A stretch of DNA of 64,000 nt. Origin: Sphingomonadales bacterium (lineage in GTDB: Bacteria > Pseudomonadota > Alphaproteobacteria > Sphingomonadales > Sphingomonadaceae). The notes under the pieces are model-generated. The model had not been told where the DNA came from. It did not search any database and saw nothing but the letters and a program-made list of their open reading frames with translations. How positions within the stretch are numbered: position 1 is the stretch's first letter; every line of letters starts with the position of its first letter. Shown piece by piece: positions 1 through 8,388 of the stretch. A program made the translations under genes and the position numbers. The stretch is taken from assembly GCA_016714795.1 (NCBI GenBank), contig JADKCA010000001.1, positions 806,001 through 870,000 on the forward strand. Direction: 5' to 3'.

Positions 1-45
1 CAATGCGCTGCGGCCCGTGATGTTGAACTGGTCGAGTGTTGTCAT
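1..45 (-). CDS. Short-chain dehydrogenase/reductase, N-terminal fragment cut by the window edge
   Basis: The last 45 bases read on the minus strand as an ATG followed by 14 codons (MTTLDQFNITGRSAL). This is the usual lead-in to the first beta strand of an SDR just before its TGxxxGxG cofactor motif. The ATG overlaps the TGA of the upstream Rieske gene (ATGA), so the two are probably translated together. Only 15 residues are visible, so the SDR assignment is inferred from the lead-in and the catabolic context. Confidence 0.5.
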   Translation of the reverse strand, partial: MTTLDQFNITGRSAL

Positions 46-1103
46 GCGTCCCCTGCCTCTGCCTTGATCATTTTCTGCAACAACCGCCGTGCGCGAATGC
101 CGCCGCCGTCACCGCTCAGCACAAGCGGTTCCATGTCCCAGAAGTCACGCCCTGCCATCAGGCGGTGCGCATCGCGGATGATGGGCAAATCCTCATGTTC
201 GAACGCAAAGGCAAGCGCGCTGCGCAAGCCTTCGCTGAAGTCGGTATCGCCGAGTGCATAATCGCGCGCGGTGGCCCAGAGATAATGGGTGCTGTCCGGA
301 GTTTCGGGCGTGAAAGCATGGAGGGAAAGCAGTGCCTTCATCTCGGGCACTGGCGTGCCGGGCTCACCGCTGCGATAGTCGAAAAACAAATTGGCAGGCG
401 CGTGCCATGTCACCTCGCCGAAATAGTCCTGCTTGCGGCCCTCCACGCCCAGCACAGCCGCCAGCGCGGGCGAGATATAGTCATTCTCGCGGGTGTAGCG
501 CGAATAGGCCCGTTCGCCATCCTGCCAGAATTTGCGCTCGCCGATTGTGAAGGCGTTGGCCACCAGCGCGGGGTGGACGAAATTGGCGTGGCTGAGATCA
601 AGGATATTGTCGGTGTAAAGCTCGTAATGGCCTTCCGCGAGTGTCGCCCCGCGCACTGCTTCCCAAGCCGGATCATCCAGCCACGCGAAATCAGGGATCA
701 GCGCCGGGTCTGCCTTGGCCGCATCACCCATCCAGATCCACAGCAAGCGATAGCGTTCGATCAGCGGATAGGCGGGCAAAGAGACCTTCGGCGGCGCCTC
801 CCCCTGATGCGGATTGAATACGCAGGCCCCGGCCCCGTCAAACCGCAGTCCGTGATAGGGGCAGGCGAGCGCGCCTTCGATCACCCGTCCATCACCGAGG
901 GCTGCAAAGCGGTGCGGGCAGCGCCCGCCTATCGCCTTGGCAACTCCGTCGCCGTCGCGGAAAAGCGCGACAGGTTCTTCCAGAAACACCTTGGCTTGCG
1001 GCGTCTCGCCCAGTTCATCGGCCCAGCCTGCCGCATACCATGTATTGCGGAGGTATGTGCCACGCTGGCCAGAAAGTTTGGGAATGCTGCCGTTGGTGCC
1101 CAT
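42..1103 (-). CDS. Rieske non-heme iron oxygenase, vanillate O-demethylase oxygenase-like
   Basis: A 353-residue oxygenase component of the VanA/phthalate dioxygenase type. The Rieske [2Fe-2S] ligands are visible as C62-x-H64 and C81-x2-H84 (CPHRF and CPYHG), and the mononuclear iron site as D169-x2-H172-x4-H177. Such enzymes hydroxylate or O-demethylate aromatic acids with electrons from a separate reductase, and no reductase is visible in the window. The TYLRNTWYAAGW start is typical of VanA-like proteins. It is the last complete gene of the minus-strand cupin run, but a palindromic repeat of about 115 bases separates it from cupin 1, so it may have its own promoter. The ATG at 1103 has a poor ribosome site, and no better in-frame start exists. 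Confidence 0.85.
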   Translation of the reverse strand: MGTNGSIPKLSGQRGTYLRNTWYAAGWADELGETPQAKVFLEEPVALFRDGDGVAKAIGGRCPHRFAALGDGRVIEGALACPYHGLRFDGAGACVFNPHQGEAPPKVSLPAYPLIERYRLLWIWMGDAAKADPALIPDFAWLDDPAWEAVRGATLAEGHYELYTDNILDLSHANFVHPALVANAFTIGERKFWQDGERAYSRYTRENDYISPALAAVLGVEGRKQDYFGEVTWHAPANLFFDYRSGEPGTPVPEMKALLSLHAFTPETPDSTHYLWATARDYALGDTDFSEGLRSALAFAFEHEDLPIIRDAHRLMAGRDFWDMEPLVLSGDGGGIRARRLLQKMIKAEAGDA

Positions 1104-1116
1104 CGGTCAGGCCCAT

Positions 1117-1230
1117 CCGTCATGCTGAACGTGTTTCGGCATCCATGCCGCAACCTTGAAGCGCAACTGATAGGTGCCAAACCTGCTCTGACATTGAGGC
1201 ATGGACCCTGACACAAGTTCAGGGTGACGG
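1117..1230. repeat. Dispersed palindromic repeat, two 33-base inverted arms
   Basis: Arms at 1117-1149 and 1198-1230 are inverted copies that agree at about 26 of 33 positions. Each contains the CTGAAC...TCCATGCC pattern common in intergenic repeats of sphingomonads. The element fills the gap between cupin 1 and the Rieske gene and could fold into a large stem in RNA. No protein coding is supported across it. Confidence 0.65.
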
Positions 1231-1268
1231 AAATCTTGTCGTGGACGGACAGGAATTGTCACTCCCCC

Positions 1269-1802
1269 CTACAGATACAGCGCCGGATTGAGCGCAATCC
1301 CATGCTCTGTGCAATAGCTTTCATAGTGATTCATGAACCACCACACGTCCAGCGTTTCGACATGATTGCCATGCTCGTCAAAAAACTCGTTCGCGCCCTG
1401 CATGTGGAACAAGGCCTTCATGCCGCCGGGATTGTCCGTCACCAGCGTGTGCGCCGTACCGGGCGTTTCGGTGATGAAATCGCCGGGGCCGCACACCCAG
1501 TCATATTCGAGATAACGGAAATTGCCTTCCAGACCGACCGCCCACACCTTGCCGCGATGCTTGTGCGTGCCGATGACGCCCGGGCCTTTGATCCAGAGAA
1601 TATTGACGTAGATATTCTCTTTGGGGTCAAACGCCAGATGCCGGATCGCGGCATTGTCTCCGAAGGGAACCCAAGGGCTTTCGGCTTCGTCCGATCCGAC
1701 ATAGGTGCCTTCGGAACCCCGCGCCTTGATGATGTCTCCGTAAAGTTCAGGCACGTTGACGATCTTGTATGCGCCTGATGGCGGGGCTTTCATACCGGAC
1801 AT
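1269..1802 (-). CDS. 2,4'-dihydroxyacetophenone dioxygenase-family cupin (copy 1)
   Basis: A 177-residue single-domain cupin. The three-histidine metal site of Dke1/DAD-type dioxygenases is visible: H-K-H in GTHKH, and the later histidine in ETPGTAHTL. Family members insert O2 to cleave the C-C bond next to a carbonyl in beta-diketones or hydroxyacetophenones. The start at 1802 was chosen for its AAGGAA ribosome site, which overlaps the upstream cupin stop, and because MSGMKAPPSGA aligns with the start of copy 2; the longer reading to 1859 overlaps copy 2. It is closest to copy 2 (both read KAPPS near the start and end NP-LYL), so the pair is probably a tandem duplication. Substrate unknown. 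Confidence 0.8.
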   Translation of the reverse strand: MSGMKAPPSGAYKIVNVPELYGDIIKARGSEGTYVGSDEAESPWVPFGDNAAIRHLAFDPKENIYVNILWIKGPGVIGTHKHRGKVWAVGLEGNFRYLEYDWVCGPGDFITETPGTAHTLVTDNPGGMKALFHMQGANEFFDEHGNHVETLDVWWFMNHYESYCTEHGIALNPALYL

Positions 1803-1813
1803 GATGGTGTTCC

Positions 1814-2350
1814 TTACAAATACAGCTTCGGATTGATCGGAATGCCGCGCTCCGCGCAATAGGTCTCATAATGGTTGATGTACCACCAGACATCCGCCGT
1901 CTCGACCAGCACCGCATCGGCATCATAGAATTCGATCGGCCCGGTCATCCAGCCGAACAGCTTCACGCCTTCGGGCTGCTCGGTGACGAGCGTGTGACTT
2001 TCCCCGGGCACTTCGAGGATGAGGCCGCCGGGTGAGGCCACCCAGTCATATTCCAGATAACGCACGCGGCCTTCCAGACACACCATCACGATATTGCCGC
2101 GATGCAGATGTGTGCCGATGGTGCCCGGCCCTTTGACCCACAGGATGTTGGAGAAGGTGTTGGTGCGCACGTCGAACGCGAGATGCTTGATCGCTGCATT
2201 GTCGCCAAACGGCACCCACGGGCTGTCCACATCGCTCTGCGCGTCGATATAGCGCCCGCCCGGGCTCAGCCGCTCGACGAGATGCTTGTAGTTGTTGGGA
2301 ACGTCCACGATTTTCTTCGCGTCGGACGGCGGGGCTTTCATGATGGCCAT
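1814..2350 (-). CDS. 2,4'-dihydroxyacetophenone dioxygenase-family cupin (copy 2)
   Basis: A 178-residue cupin with the same three-histidine site: HLH in GTHLH and the histidine of VPGESHTL. The glycine- and glutamate-rich core (LEGRVRYLEYDW) is the family signature. It lies 11 bases upstream of copy 1 and 12 bases downstream of copy 3, each with its own ribosome site, so the three are one transcript. The close similarity to copy 1 in metal ligands with divergent loops suggests either a heteromer or enzymes for related ketones. The family is known for oxidative C-C cleavage; which bond is cut here is not visible. Confidence 0.8.
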   Translation of the reverse strand: MAIMKAPPSDAKKIVDVPNNYKHLVERLSPGGRYIDAQSDVDSPWVPFGDNAAIKHLAFDVRTNTFSNILWVKGPGTIGTHLHRGNIVMVCLEGRVRYLEYDWVASPGGLILEVPGESHTLVTEQPEGVKLFGWMTGPIEFYDADAVLVETADVWWYINHYETYCAERGIPINPKLYL

Positions 2351-2362
2351 GGCGTCTTTCCG

Positions 2363-2896
2363 TCAACGGATCAGCGTATCGACATAGTCGGCACCGATGC
2401 CAACCGCGTCATAATGGTCGCGCGCCAGCTTCATGTAATCGAACACATCGAAATGGCCGATGGTGGCACCTTCTTCGTCCAGCCACATCAGCGGGCCGGA
2501 AACAACGAAGAACACTTTCATGGGGTCGGGATGATCATAGCAGACCAGAGTATGGCTTTCGCCCGGCGTTTCGTAAATGAAATCGCCAGCCGTCGCCGTC
2601 CAGCTATGCTCGAGATAGGCCCATTTCCCGCTGATCGTGTAGGCCCAGATCGGGTGCGGGTGATAATGGCGGTTCACCAGCCCAGCCGATTTGGACATCA
2701 GCACGTCCGCCCACATATTCTTGGACGGGCTGATCCAGACCGGCTTTGAAGACACTGTCTCGCTGATCGGCACCCAATAGCGCTCATCCCCTTCGGCAAT
2801 ATTGGGCATATAAACTTCCGGCAGGCCGCCATCGCGGAACACGTTCTCCACGGGCTTGATGCCCTTCCAGAATTCGGAATGCGGCGTTTCAGGCAT
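2363..2896 (-). CDS. 2,4'-dihydroxyacetophenone dioxygenase-family cupin (copy 3)
   Basis: A 177-residue cupin, first of the three in transcription order and the most divergent. The metal ligands are HYH in NRHYH and the histidine of TPGESHTL. The start at 2896 (ATG after TTGGAGAAGATG) gives the best spacing from GGAG; an adjacent ATG at 2899 is equally possible. It follows the TonB receptor gene by about 60 bases, so receptor and cupins are probably co-expressed, linking uptake of the substrate to its oxidative cleavage. The divergence from copies 1 and 2 argues for a distinct substrate or step. Confidence 0.8.
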   Translation of the reverse strand: MPETPHSEFWKGIKPVENVFRDGGLPEVYMPNIAEGDERYWVPISETVSSKPVWISPSKNMWADVLMSKSAGLVNRHYHPHPIWAYTISGKWAYLEHSWTATAGDFIYETPGESHTLVCYDHPDPMKVFFVVSGPLMWLDEEGATIGHFDVFDYMKLARDHYDAVGIGADYVDTLIR

Positions 2897-2956
2897 CATC
2901 TTCTCCAAGAAAAAGGGTGGAGGCGAGCCGCACATTGCCCGCCTCCGGGGAGAGCA

Positions 2957-5467
2957 TCAGAAGTCGAGACCGAGCTTCACATACCATTCGCGCGGGCGGC
3001 TGTAGGTACCATAGAATTGCCCGCCTGCGATCTGCGCCTGACCGGTCACCAGATAGCGTTCATCGGTGATGTTGGTCATGCCAGCCGTCAGATCCCAATG
3101 ATTGCCAGATTTGAAGGTGATCGAGCCATTGAGAATGTCAGTTGCCGAACGCTGGAGCAGATAGGCACGCTCGGTATCGTTCCACAGTTTTGAGGTGTGG
3201 GTGTAATCGGCCAGAATAACCACCTTCGCGTCACCGCTGCCAACCGGCAGCTCATAACGCGGGCTGACATTGAACTTCCATTTGGGCGTCTTGGGCAGGT
3301 CCGCACCGGGAAACACACCCGCCTGGAACGGATTGGCCGCCACCTGCGCCGGGGCGAGCACCGATGTGTATTTGGAGTCGGTAAAGCCCACCGAGGCGTT
3401 GATCAGGAAGCCGTCCGCCGGCGCGGCTGTCAGTTCCAGTTCAAAGCCCTTGAGCCGCGCATTGCCCGCATTCTGGATGCTGGGAGACACACCCTGCTGG
3501 AAGTTGAGCTGGATACCCGCATATTTCGTGGTGAAAATTGCGGCATTGAGTTGCAGTTTGCGGTCAATCAGCGTGGACTTCAGGCCCACTTCAAAGGTGG
3601 TTGCCTTTTCTTCATCAAAGTCAGGCGCAGTGGGCAGCGGGTTGGAAAGGCGCGTGGTCCAGCCACCCGTCTTGTAGCCCTTGGACCAGCTGCCGTAGAT
3701 CATCACATCTTCGGTCGGGTGATATTGCAGGCCAACCTTGGGTGAGAAGTTGTTGAACACCTTCTTTTGCGTGCCGGCGATATAGTAACGCAGAGGCTGC
3801 CCGGCATTGGGGAAGTCCGCTGCAATCCGGCATGCGTCGGTAATCGGGTTGATCGAGGCACAGGCCGGCACACCGACCTGATTCAGGATCTTGTAGGTCA
3901 AGCCGTTGGCGTCGGACTGAAAGCCTTCGAACGACTTGTTTTCATGCGTGTAGCGTCCGCCAATGGAAATGCCGATCTGCTCGGTCGGCTTGAAATCCAC
4001 CTGACCGAAAAAGGCATAATTCTTCGTAGCCAGATCGTTGGGGCCGTCCACCTGCAACAGACCTTCAGCAAAGGTCACATAATCGTGCAGGTCGCCCGCT
4101 TCCTTGAAGTAATAGGCACCCAGCACATAATTCAGCCGCTTGTCCATCGCCGAACCGTTGAGCTGGATCTCCTGGCTGAACTGATACTGGTTCATGGTGA
4201 AGCTGGTGTGCAGGAAGTTGAGCGGCGAGCCGTCAATGTCCATGCCCACATTCCAGTGCAGCTCGCGATAGGCGGTGATCGACTTGAGCAGCAGGTTTTC
4301 GGTCAGATCAAACTCGATCGTGCCTGAACCGCCATAGGTCTTCAGCTTCGAATAATTATTGCCATTGGCATAGCTCGTGTCGAGGCTGTTGGTCACGAAG
4401 CGGTTGTCATAGGGCATACGGTTATTGGCCGCATTCCCATCCACATTCACGCCGAACACGGTTGGATTGTCAAAGATGCTGTTCAGGCCGCCAATGCCGC
4501 CGATATAGGCGAAGGAAGGAGGGCCGCCGCCGCAAGAGGGGTCGCCGACAATGCCTTGGATTGCGCAATTATAGGTGCCTGCGAACACCGCCGGGGTGGT
4601 GGCGATCAGCTTGTTGGCGATCTGCGACTGGTCGATATTGGTATAATCGCCCGATACGGTCAGGCGGACGCGACCGCCATTATCGAACTTCAGCTTGCCG
4701 CGCAGGTTCCAGCTGTCGTCGCCGCCTTCACGGCCCTGCCCGATATTGTCAAAGCCCGCCGCTTTGTAATTGGTGATGGGCGTGGACGCGAAATTGGATG
4801 CCCCCGGGAACGCAAGGCGCTTGAGATAGCCGTTGCGGTTCTTGGTGGAGAAACTGATCGAGGAACTGAGCGACTCGCCCATCGGCAGGTCCACCGTACC
4901 GCGTGTCTGGACAAGGCCGAATTTGCCGACGGTCAGATCACCCTTGAAGCGGAACTCCTTGCCCGGATCATGCGTGACGATAGAAATCGCACCGCCGATT
5001 GTGTTGCGGCCAAACAATGTCCCCTGCGGACCTTTCAAAACTTCAACACGCTCCACATCCGGCAAATCCTGGTTCGCGCCAACCGAGCGGGCGAGATAGA
5101 CGCCGTCCAGATAAATGCCCACGCCCGGATCAATGTTGAACGCAAAATCATTTGCCCCGATGCCGCGGATATAGGCAGACAGCACCGCCGACGAGCCGGA
5201 GAAGGGTGTGCCCGCATCCAGAGTTACGTTGGGCGAGATGTTGGACAGAGAAGCCACACTCGTCACCGCGCGTTCGGCCAGTGCCTCGCTGGTGAAGGCG
5301 GAAATCGAAATCGGCACGTCCTGCACATTTTCGGAGCGCTTTTGCGCGGTCACGACAATGTCTTGAATGCCGCCCGTATCTTCACCTTGCGCATCCTGCG
5401 CAAAAGCGGGTGATGTACACAGTGTCACAAGGGCGGTTGCCGCCAAGATGCGCGCTGAAAAATTCAT
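2957..5467 (-). CDS. TonB-dependent outer-membrane receptor
   Basis: An 836-residue receptor with a signal peptide (MNFSARILAATALVTLCTSPAFA, cut before QDAQ), a plug domain starting at the IVVTAQKR TonB-box region, and a barrel that ends in the usual aromatic C-terminus (KLGLDF). The start at 5467 has GGGGAG seven bases upstream; the longer open frame to 5836 only shadows the AraC gene. It resembles the FyuA/iron-complex-like receptors that sphingomonads use for catabolic substrates. It sits between an AraC regulator and three ring- or ketone-cleaving cupins, so it probably imports the aromatic substrate of this locus rather than a siderophore; this is inferred from context. Confidence 0.9.
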   Translation of the reverse strand: MNFSARILAATALVTLCTSPAFAQDAQGEDTGGIQDIVVTAQKRSENVQDVPISISAFTSEALAERAVTSVASLSNISPNVTLDAGTPFSGSSAVLSAYIRGIGANDFAFNIDPGVGIYLDGVYLARSVGANQDLPDVERVEVLKGPQGTLFGRNTIGGAISIVTHDPGKEFRFKGDLTVGKFGLVQTRGTVDLPMGESLSSSISFSTKNRNGYLKRLAFPGASNFASTPITNYKAAGFDNIGQGREGGDDSWNLRGKLKFDNGGRVRLTVSGDYTNIDQSQIANKLIATTPAVFAGTYNCAIQGIVGDPSCGGGPPSFAYIGGIGGLNSIFDNPTVFGVNVDGNAANNRMPYDNRFVTNSLDTSYANGNNYSKLKTYGGSGTIEFDLTENLLLKSITAYRELHWNVGMDIDGSPLNFLHTSFTMNQYQFSQEIQLNGSAMDKRLNYVLGAYYFKEAGDLHDYVTFAEGLLQVDGPNDLATKNYAFFGQVDFKPTEQIGISIGGRYTHENKSFEGFQSDANGLTYKILNQVGVPACASINPITDACRIAADFPNAGQPLRYYIAGTQKKVFNNFSPKVGLQYHPTEDVMIYGSWSKGYKTGGWTTRLSNPLPTAPDFDEEKATTFEVGLKSTLIDRKLQLNAAIFTTKYAGIQLNFQQGVSPSIQNAGNARLKGFELELTAAPADGFLINASVGFTDSKYTSVLAPAQVAANPFQAGVFPGADLPKTPKWKFNVSPRYELPVGSGDAKVVILADYTHTSKLWNDTERAYLLQRSATDILNGSITFKSGNHWDLTAGMTNITDERYLVTGQAQIAGGQFYGTYSRPREWYVKLGLDF

Positions 5468-5490
5468 GTCAGTCTCCCCTACCAAAATGC

Positions 5491-5508
5491 TGCCGACAGT
5501 TTCCGGCA
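5491..5508. promoter_or_regulatory. Small dyad upstream of the TonB receptor
   Basis: TGCCG and CGGCA form an 18-base inverted repeat about 24 bases before the receptor ATG, in the 124-base gap after the AraC gene. It could be a regulator site or a leader hairpin. AraC proteins usually bind direct repeats, so it is only weak evidence. Confidence 0.25.
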
Positions 5509-5591
5509 CAGTCTGAGGGATGATGATGACGGACGAAGGGCGCGTCGTCTTGCACTCACGCGCAGCCCGTGCGGACTGGAGCGCAACCTGC

Positions 5592-6524
5592 TCAGTTCTG
5601 TCCGCGCCAATCGCGCGGAGCGACTCCGAACTGATGCCGGAAGCAGCGCGCGAAATAGGCGCTGTCATTAAAGCCCAGTTCGAACGCCAGATCGGTGATG
5701 CTCCCGCCGCCGCCCGCAGCCAGTCGTTCCGCCGCGCGCTTGAGCCGCATCTGCTGGATATAGGCGCTGGGTGTGGTCGCCATGCCGGCAAAGACATTTT
5801 GAACCGTGCGTTGCGATATGCCGAGTTCGGCGGCAATCGTTCCGGATTTGAGATCCGGATCGGTCAGACGCGCTTCGACCAGCGCCAGAATCCGGTCACG
5901 CGTTCCCTTGGGAGAGACCAGCGCGGCGTTGGCACCGCGCATCGAAAAGCCGACGAGATCCATGAACACATTCGCGATCCCTTCCTGCCAATCCGGGTCT
6001 GCATCGCTCTGATCTCCCTGACGCCAAAGCGAGAGCAGGAAATCATGCACCAGCCGCGATCCTGGCGTGATGCCGGGGACGGTGCGGCAAAGATGATCCT
6101 CGAAATCGGGCAGCCGCGATTGGAGCGCCGCCCGAGACATTTCCACCACCAGCATCTCGTTATCGTCAGACAGTCCAGTGAAATAGGGATCGCCGCCATG
6201 AACAATTGTGAAATCGCCGCTGCCCAGTTCGGCCTCACGCTTCCATTGCCCATTCACACAGGCGCCGCGATGCTGGAGGTGGAAAATGACGCGGTCCGGG
6301 CGCTCGCTGGCACCATCTTTCCAGCGGTGGACGGTCGCCCTTTGCGAAAGCGGGCGGATCATGGTGAGATCGCCGAGCCGCCAGCGCGACATTCGTGCAG
6401 CGAATACATCATCGGGAGAATCGACCGCCAGCCCGGAAAATGTATCGGCAGTGATCCGGTTCCAGAAGTCGAGCCGTTCCCAGGGCGCGACGCTGTTGGT
6501 GGTGAAGGTTTCAATGGCGCTCAT
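5592..6524 (-). CDS. AraC-family transcriptional regulator
   Basis: A 310-residue regulator. The N-terminal two thirds form an AraC-binding-like ligand domain, as in FeaR-type activators (phrases such as FTIVHGGDPYF). The last 100 residues hold the double helix-turn-helix, with the second motif SITDLAFELGFNDSAYFARC-F typical of the family. The start at 6524 (MSAIETF) has GGGGAG upstream and lies just past the MFS stop. The gene lies between the MFS carrier and the TonB receptor on the same strand. It probably activates the receptor-cupin operon directly downstream in response to a pathway metabolite. Confidence 0.88.
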   Translation of the reverse strand: MSAIETFTTNSVAPWERLDFWNRITADTFSGLAVDSPDDVFAARMSRWRLGDLTMIRPLSQRATVHRWKDGASERPDRVIFHLQHRGACVNGQWKREAELGSGDFTIVHGGDPYFTGLSDDNEMLVVEMSRAALQSRLPDFEDHLCRTVPGITPGSRLVHDFLLSLWRQGDQSDADPDWQEGIANVFMDLVGFSMRGANAALVSPKGTRDRILALVEARLTDPDLKSGTIAAELGISQRTVQNVFAGMATTPSAYIQQMRLKRAAERLAAGGGGSITDLAFELGFNDSAYFARCFRHQFGVAPRDWRGQN

Positions 6525-6538
6525 GTCCGGTTCTCCCC

Positions 6539-7780
6539 TCAGGCGGTGACGGTGGCTCCGCCCTTGTTTCGTGCCGCCAGCACGCGCGGCGCAGTCTCTC
6601 TCAGGCCGATGCCAACCAGCGCGGCGAGCAGCGTTAGCCCCAGCATCATCCACAAAACGGCAGAGCGGCCATAAATGTCTGACAAGCCCCCCGCTGCAAA
6701 CGGGCTCAACACGCCGCCCAGAACCTCGCCAATGCCCATGACGATGCCGGTGAGGGAGGCTGTCAGGCGCGGGTCTACGGATTCAGACGGGATGGTCGCC
6801 ATGAAGATCGGAAACACGCCATTCAGCGCCCAGCCGAAAAAGAAGATCGCGGCCAGCACCCAAGTGCTGCCGGTGAAAAACATCGCGCCCAATGGCAAGA
6901 TGACCCCCAGCAGCGAAAAGCCGATAATGCTCGGCTTGCGACCGATATAGTCGGACAAGGCAGAAACCGCGAAGCTGCCAATGCCGGCTGAGATGCCCAA
7001 AGTCGCCATCAGCCACGCAGTCGTATCCGGATCAAAGCCGCGCTCTTTGGTGAGGTAGAGCGGCATGAACGCCCAGCAACAGACGAGGTAGGAGACCAGC
7101 AGAACCGAAATCACGGCGCAAAGCCGCACGTTCTGGTCTGCAAAGGCCTCGGCCAACGTCGCCTTGGGTGCGTCTCCATGCGAGACTTCATCGGGCGACG
7201 GCTCTTTCACGAAGAACCAGATGATGGCCGCGCTGATCAGGCCGGGAATGGCCGCCAGATAAAAGGCGTCCCGCCAGCCATAGGCCATGGCGACGGGCAC
7301 CAGCACCAGCGGCGCGACGGCGGAACCCAACACGTTGGAACCGAGATTTTGCCCCACGCCCATGGCGAGGCCGCGCCGTTCCTCATCCACTTCGGCGGCA
7401 ATGATCGAGTGGCTGACCGGCATCACGCCGCCTTCGGCCAGCCCCATCAATATGCGCGCGCCCAGAAGCATCAGGAAGCTGTGCGCCAGACCGGAGACGA
7501 CCGAACATAGACAGAAGGCAATCGTCGCGATGACGATAACCGGCTTGCGCGATCCCAATTTGTCCGAAATGCGCCCGACCATGAAGCCTGCAATTGCCCA
7601 GGTGAGCGACAGACCGGAAGAGAGCAGCCCCACTTGTGTATCGCTCAGCTTCAGATCGGGCTGCACGAACGGCATCAGGAAGTTGAGCGCGTTGCGGTCA
7701 AAAAAGAGGATGCCGAAATTCAGGCTCAGCAGCCCCACCAGCAGCATCTGGTATCCGGCAGATCGCCGTCCGGTTGTCAT
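6539..7780 (-). CDS. MFS transporter, anion/aromatic-acid type
   Basis: A 413-residue major-facilitator protein with about 12 membrane segments. The loop 2-3 signature is visible as GRISDKLGSRKP, and the second-half counterpart as ALSDYIGRKPS. The start at 7780 is set by GAGGAGAG six bases upstream. The anion:cation symporter-like features and its place between the VOC and AraC genes suggest it carries the locus substrate or an acidic intermediate across the inner membrane, complementing the TonB receptor. No substrate can be read from the sequence. Confidence 0.88.
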   Translation of the reverse strand: MTTGRRSAGYQMLLVGLLSLNFGILFFDRNALNFLMPFVQPDLKLSDTQVGLLSSGLSLTWAIAGFMVGRISDKLGSRKPVIVIATIAFCLCSVVSGLAHSFLMLLGARILMGLAEGGVMPVSHSIIAAEVDEERRGLAMGVGQNLGSNVLGSAVAPLVLVPVAMAYGWRDAFYLAAIPGLISAAIIWFFVKEPSPDEVSHGDAPKATLAEAFADQNVRLCAVISVLLVSYLVCCWAFMPLYLTKERGFDPDTTAWLMATLGISAGIGSFAVSALSDYIGRKPSIIGFSLLGVILPLGAMFFTGSTWVLAAIFFFGWALNGVFPIFMATIPSESVDPRLTASLTGIVMGIGEVLGGVLSPFAAGGLSDIYGRSAVLWMMLGLTLLAALVGIGLRETAPRVLAARNKGGATVTA

Positions 7781-7836
7781 CGCTCGCTCTCCTCGTGCCG
7801 CCTGCCGGCTTTTGCGGGTCAGGCCATTTTCAGGTG

Positions 7837-8376
7837 TCAGATGAAGGGGCGTACCGGATTCTGTCCGTCCCAATCCACGCTGGCGCGCCAGAAGCGCGTG
7901 AAGGTTTCGTCCATGCCCTGCGTTGCGGGGATGAGTTCCACCATCCCCGGTTCATTGCGGCCATTGTCCAGATAGGCGACAGCTCCGCCCGTCGGCACCT
8001 GCGCGCGGAATGCCAGCTCATAGCCCTTTGCCTGATAAGCCCCGATTTCCGCGTCCACATCTGTCACCGCGATGCCGACATGGTGGAAGCCATATCCACG
8101 CTTGGCGATGAGATCGCGATAGACAGAGGGATGCCGGTCCAGCGGCTGGATCAACTCGATATTCATATGGCCCGCAAAGGCCATGGCGATGGCCACATCC
8201 GCTTTGGATGGAGCTCCGCGATAGACCTGATCCTCTGCCCAGAAATGATCGAGCAGAAACCAGGGGCCGGTCTTCGCCTCTGCAATCCACCAGTTAATGG
8301 CGGCGCAAATATCTTCCACCACATAGGCCATCTGGATGATCTGGCCGGTCTTCTGGCCAAAGCCGAATTCGGTCAT
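7837..8376 (-). CDS. VOC-superfamily (glyoxalase-like) protein
   Basis: A 179-residue protein with the paired beta-alpha-beta-beta-beta fold typical of vicinal-oxygen-chelate enzymes. The second half begins GYGFHHVGIAVTDVDAEI, close to methylmalonyl-CoA epimerase and glyoxalase_4 proteins. Such proteins act as epimerases, lyases or extradiol dioxygenases. It starts at 8376 after GAGGAGG, 12 bases downstream of the MDR reductase stop, and is clearly in the same operon. The ligand residues cannot be fixed without a structural alignment, so the reaction is unknown. Confidence 0.8.
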   Translation of the reverse strand: MTEFGFGQKTGQIIQMAYVVEDICAAINWWIAEAKTGPWFLLDHFWAEDQVYRGAPSKADVAIAMAFAGHMNIELIQPLDRHPSVYRDLIAKRGYGFHHVGIAVTDVDAEIGAYQAKGYELAFRAQVPTGGAVAYLDNGRNEPGMVELIPATQGMDETFTRFWRASVDWDGQNPVRPFI

Positions 8377-8388
8377 GCGTTGTCCTCC

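Noticed and set aside
36..1211. 391-residue frame antisense to the Rieske oxygenase
   Set aside because: The Rieske and iron-site motifs lie on the minus strand; the plus-strand frame shows no family.
5468..5836. N-terminal extension of the first TonB receptor frame
   Set aside because: It overlaps the AraC gene, and a proper signal peptide with ribosome site starts at 5467.
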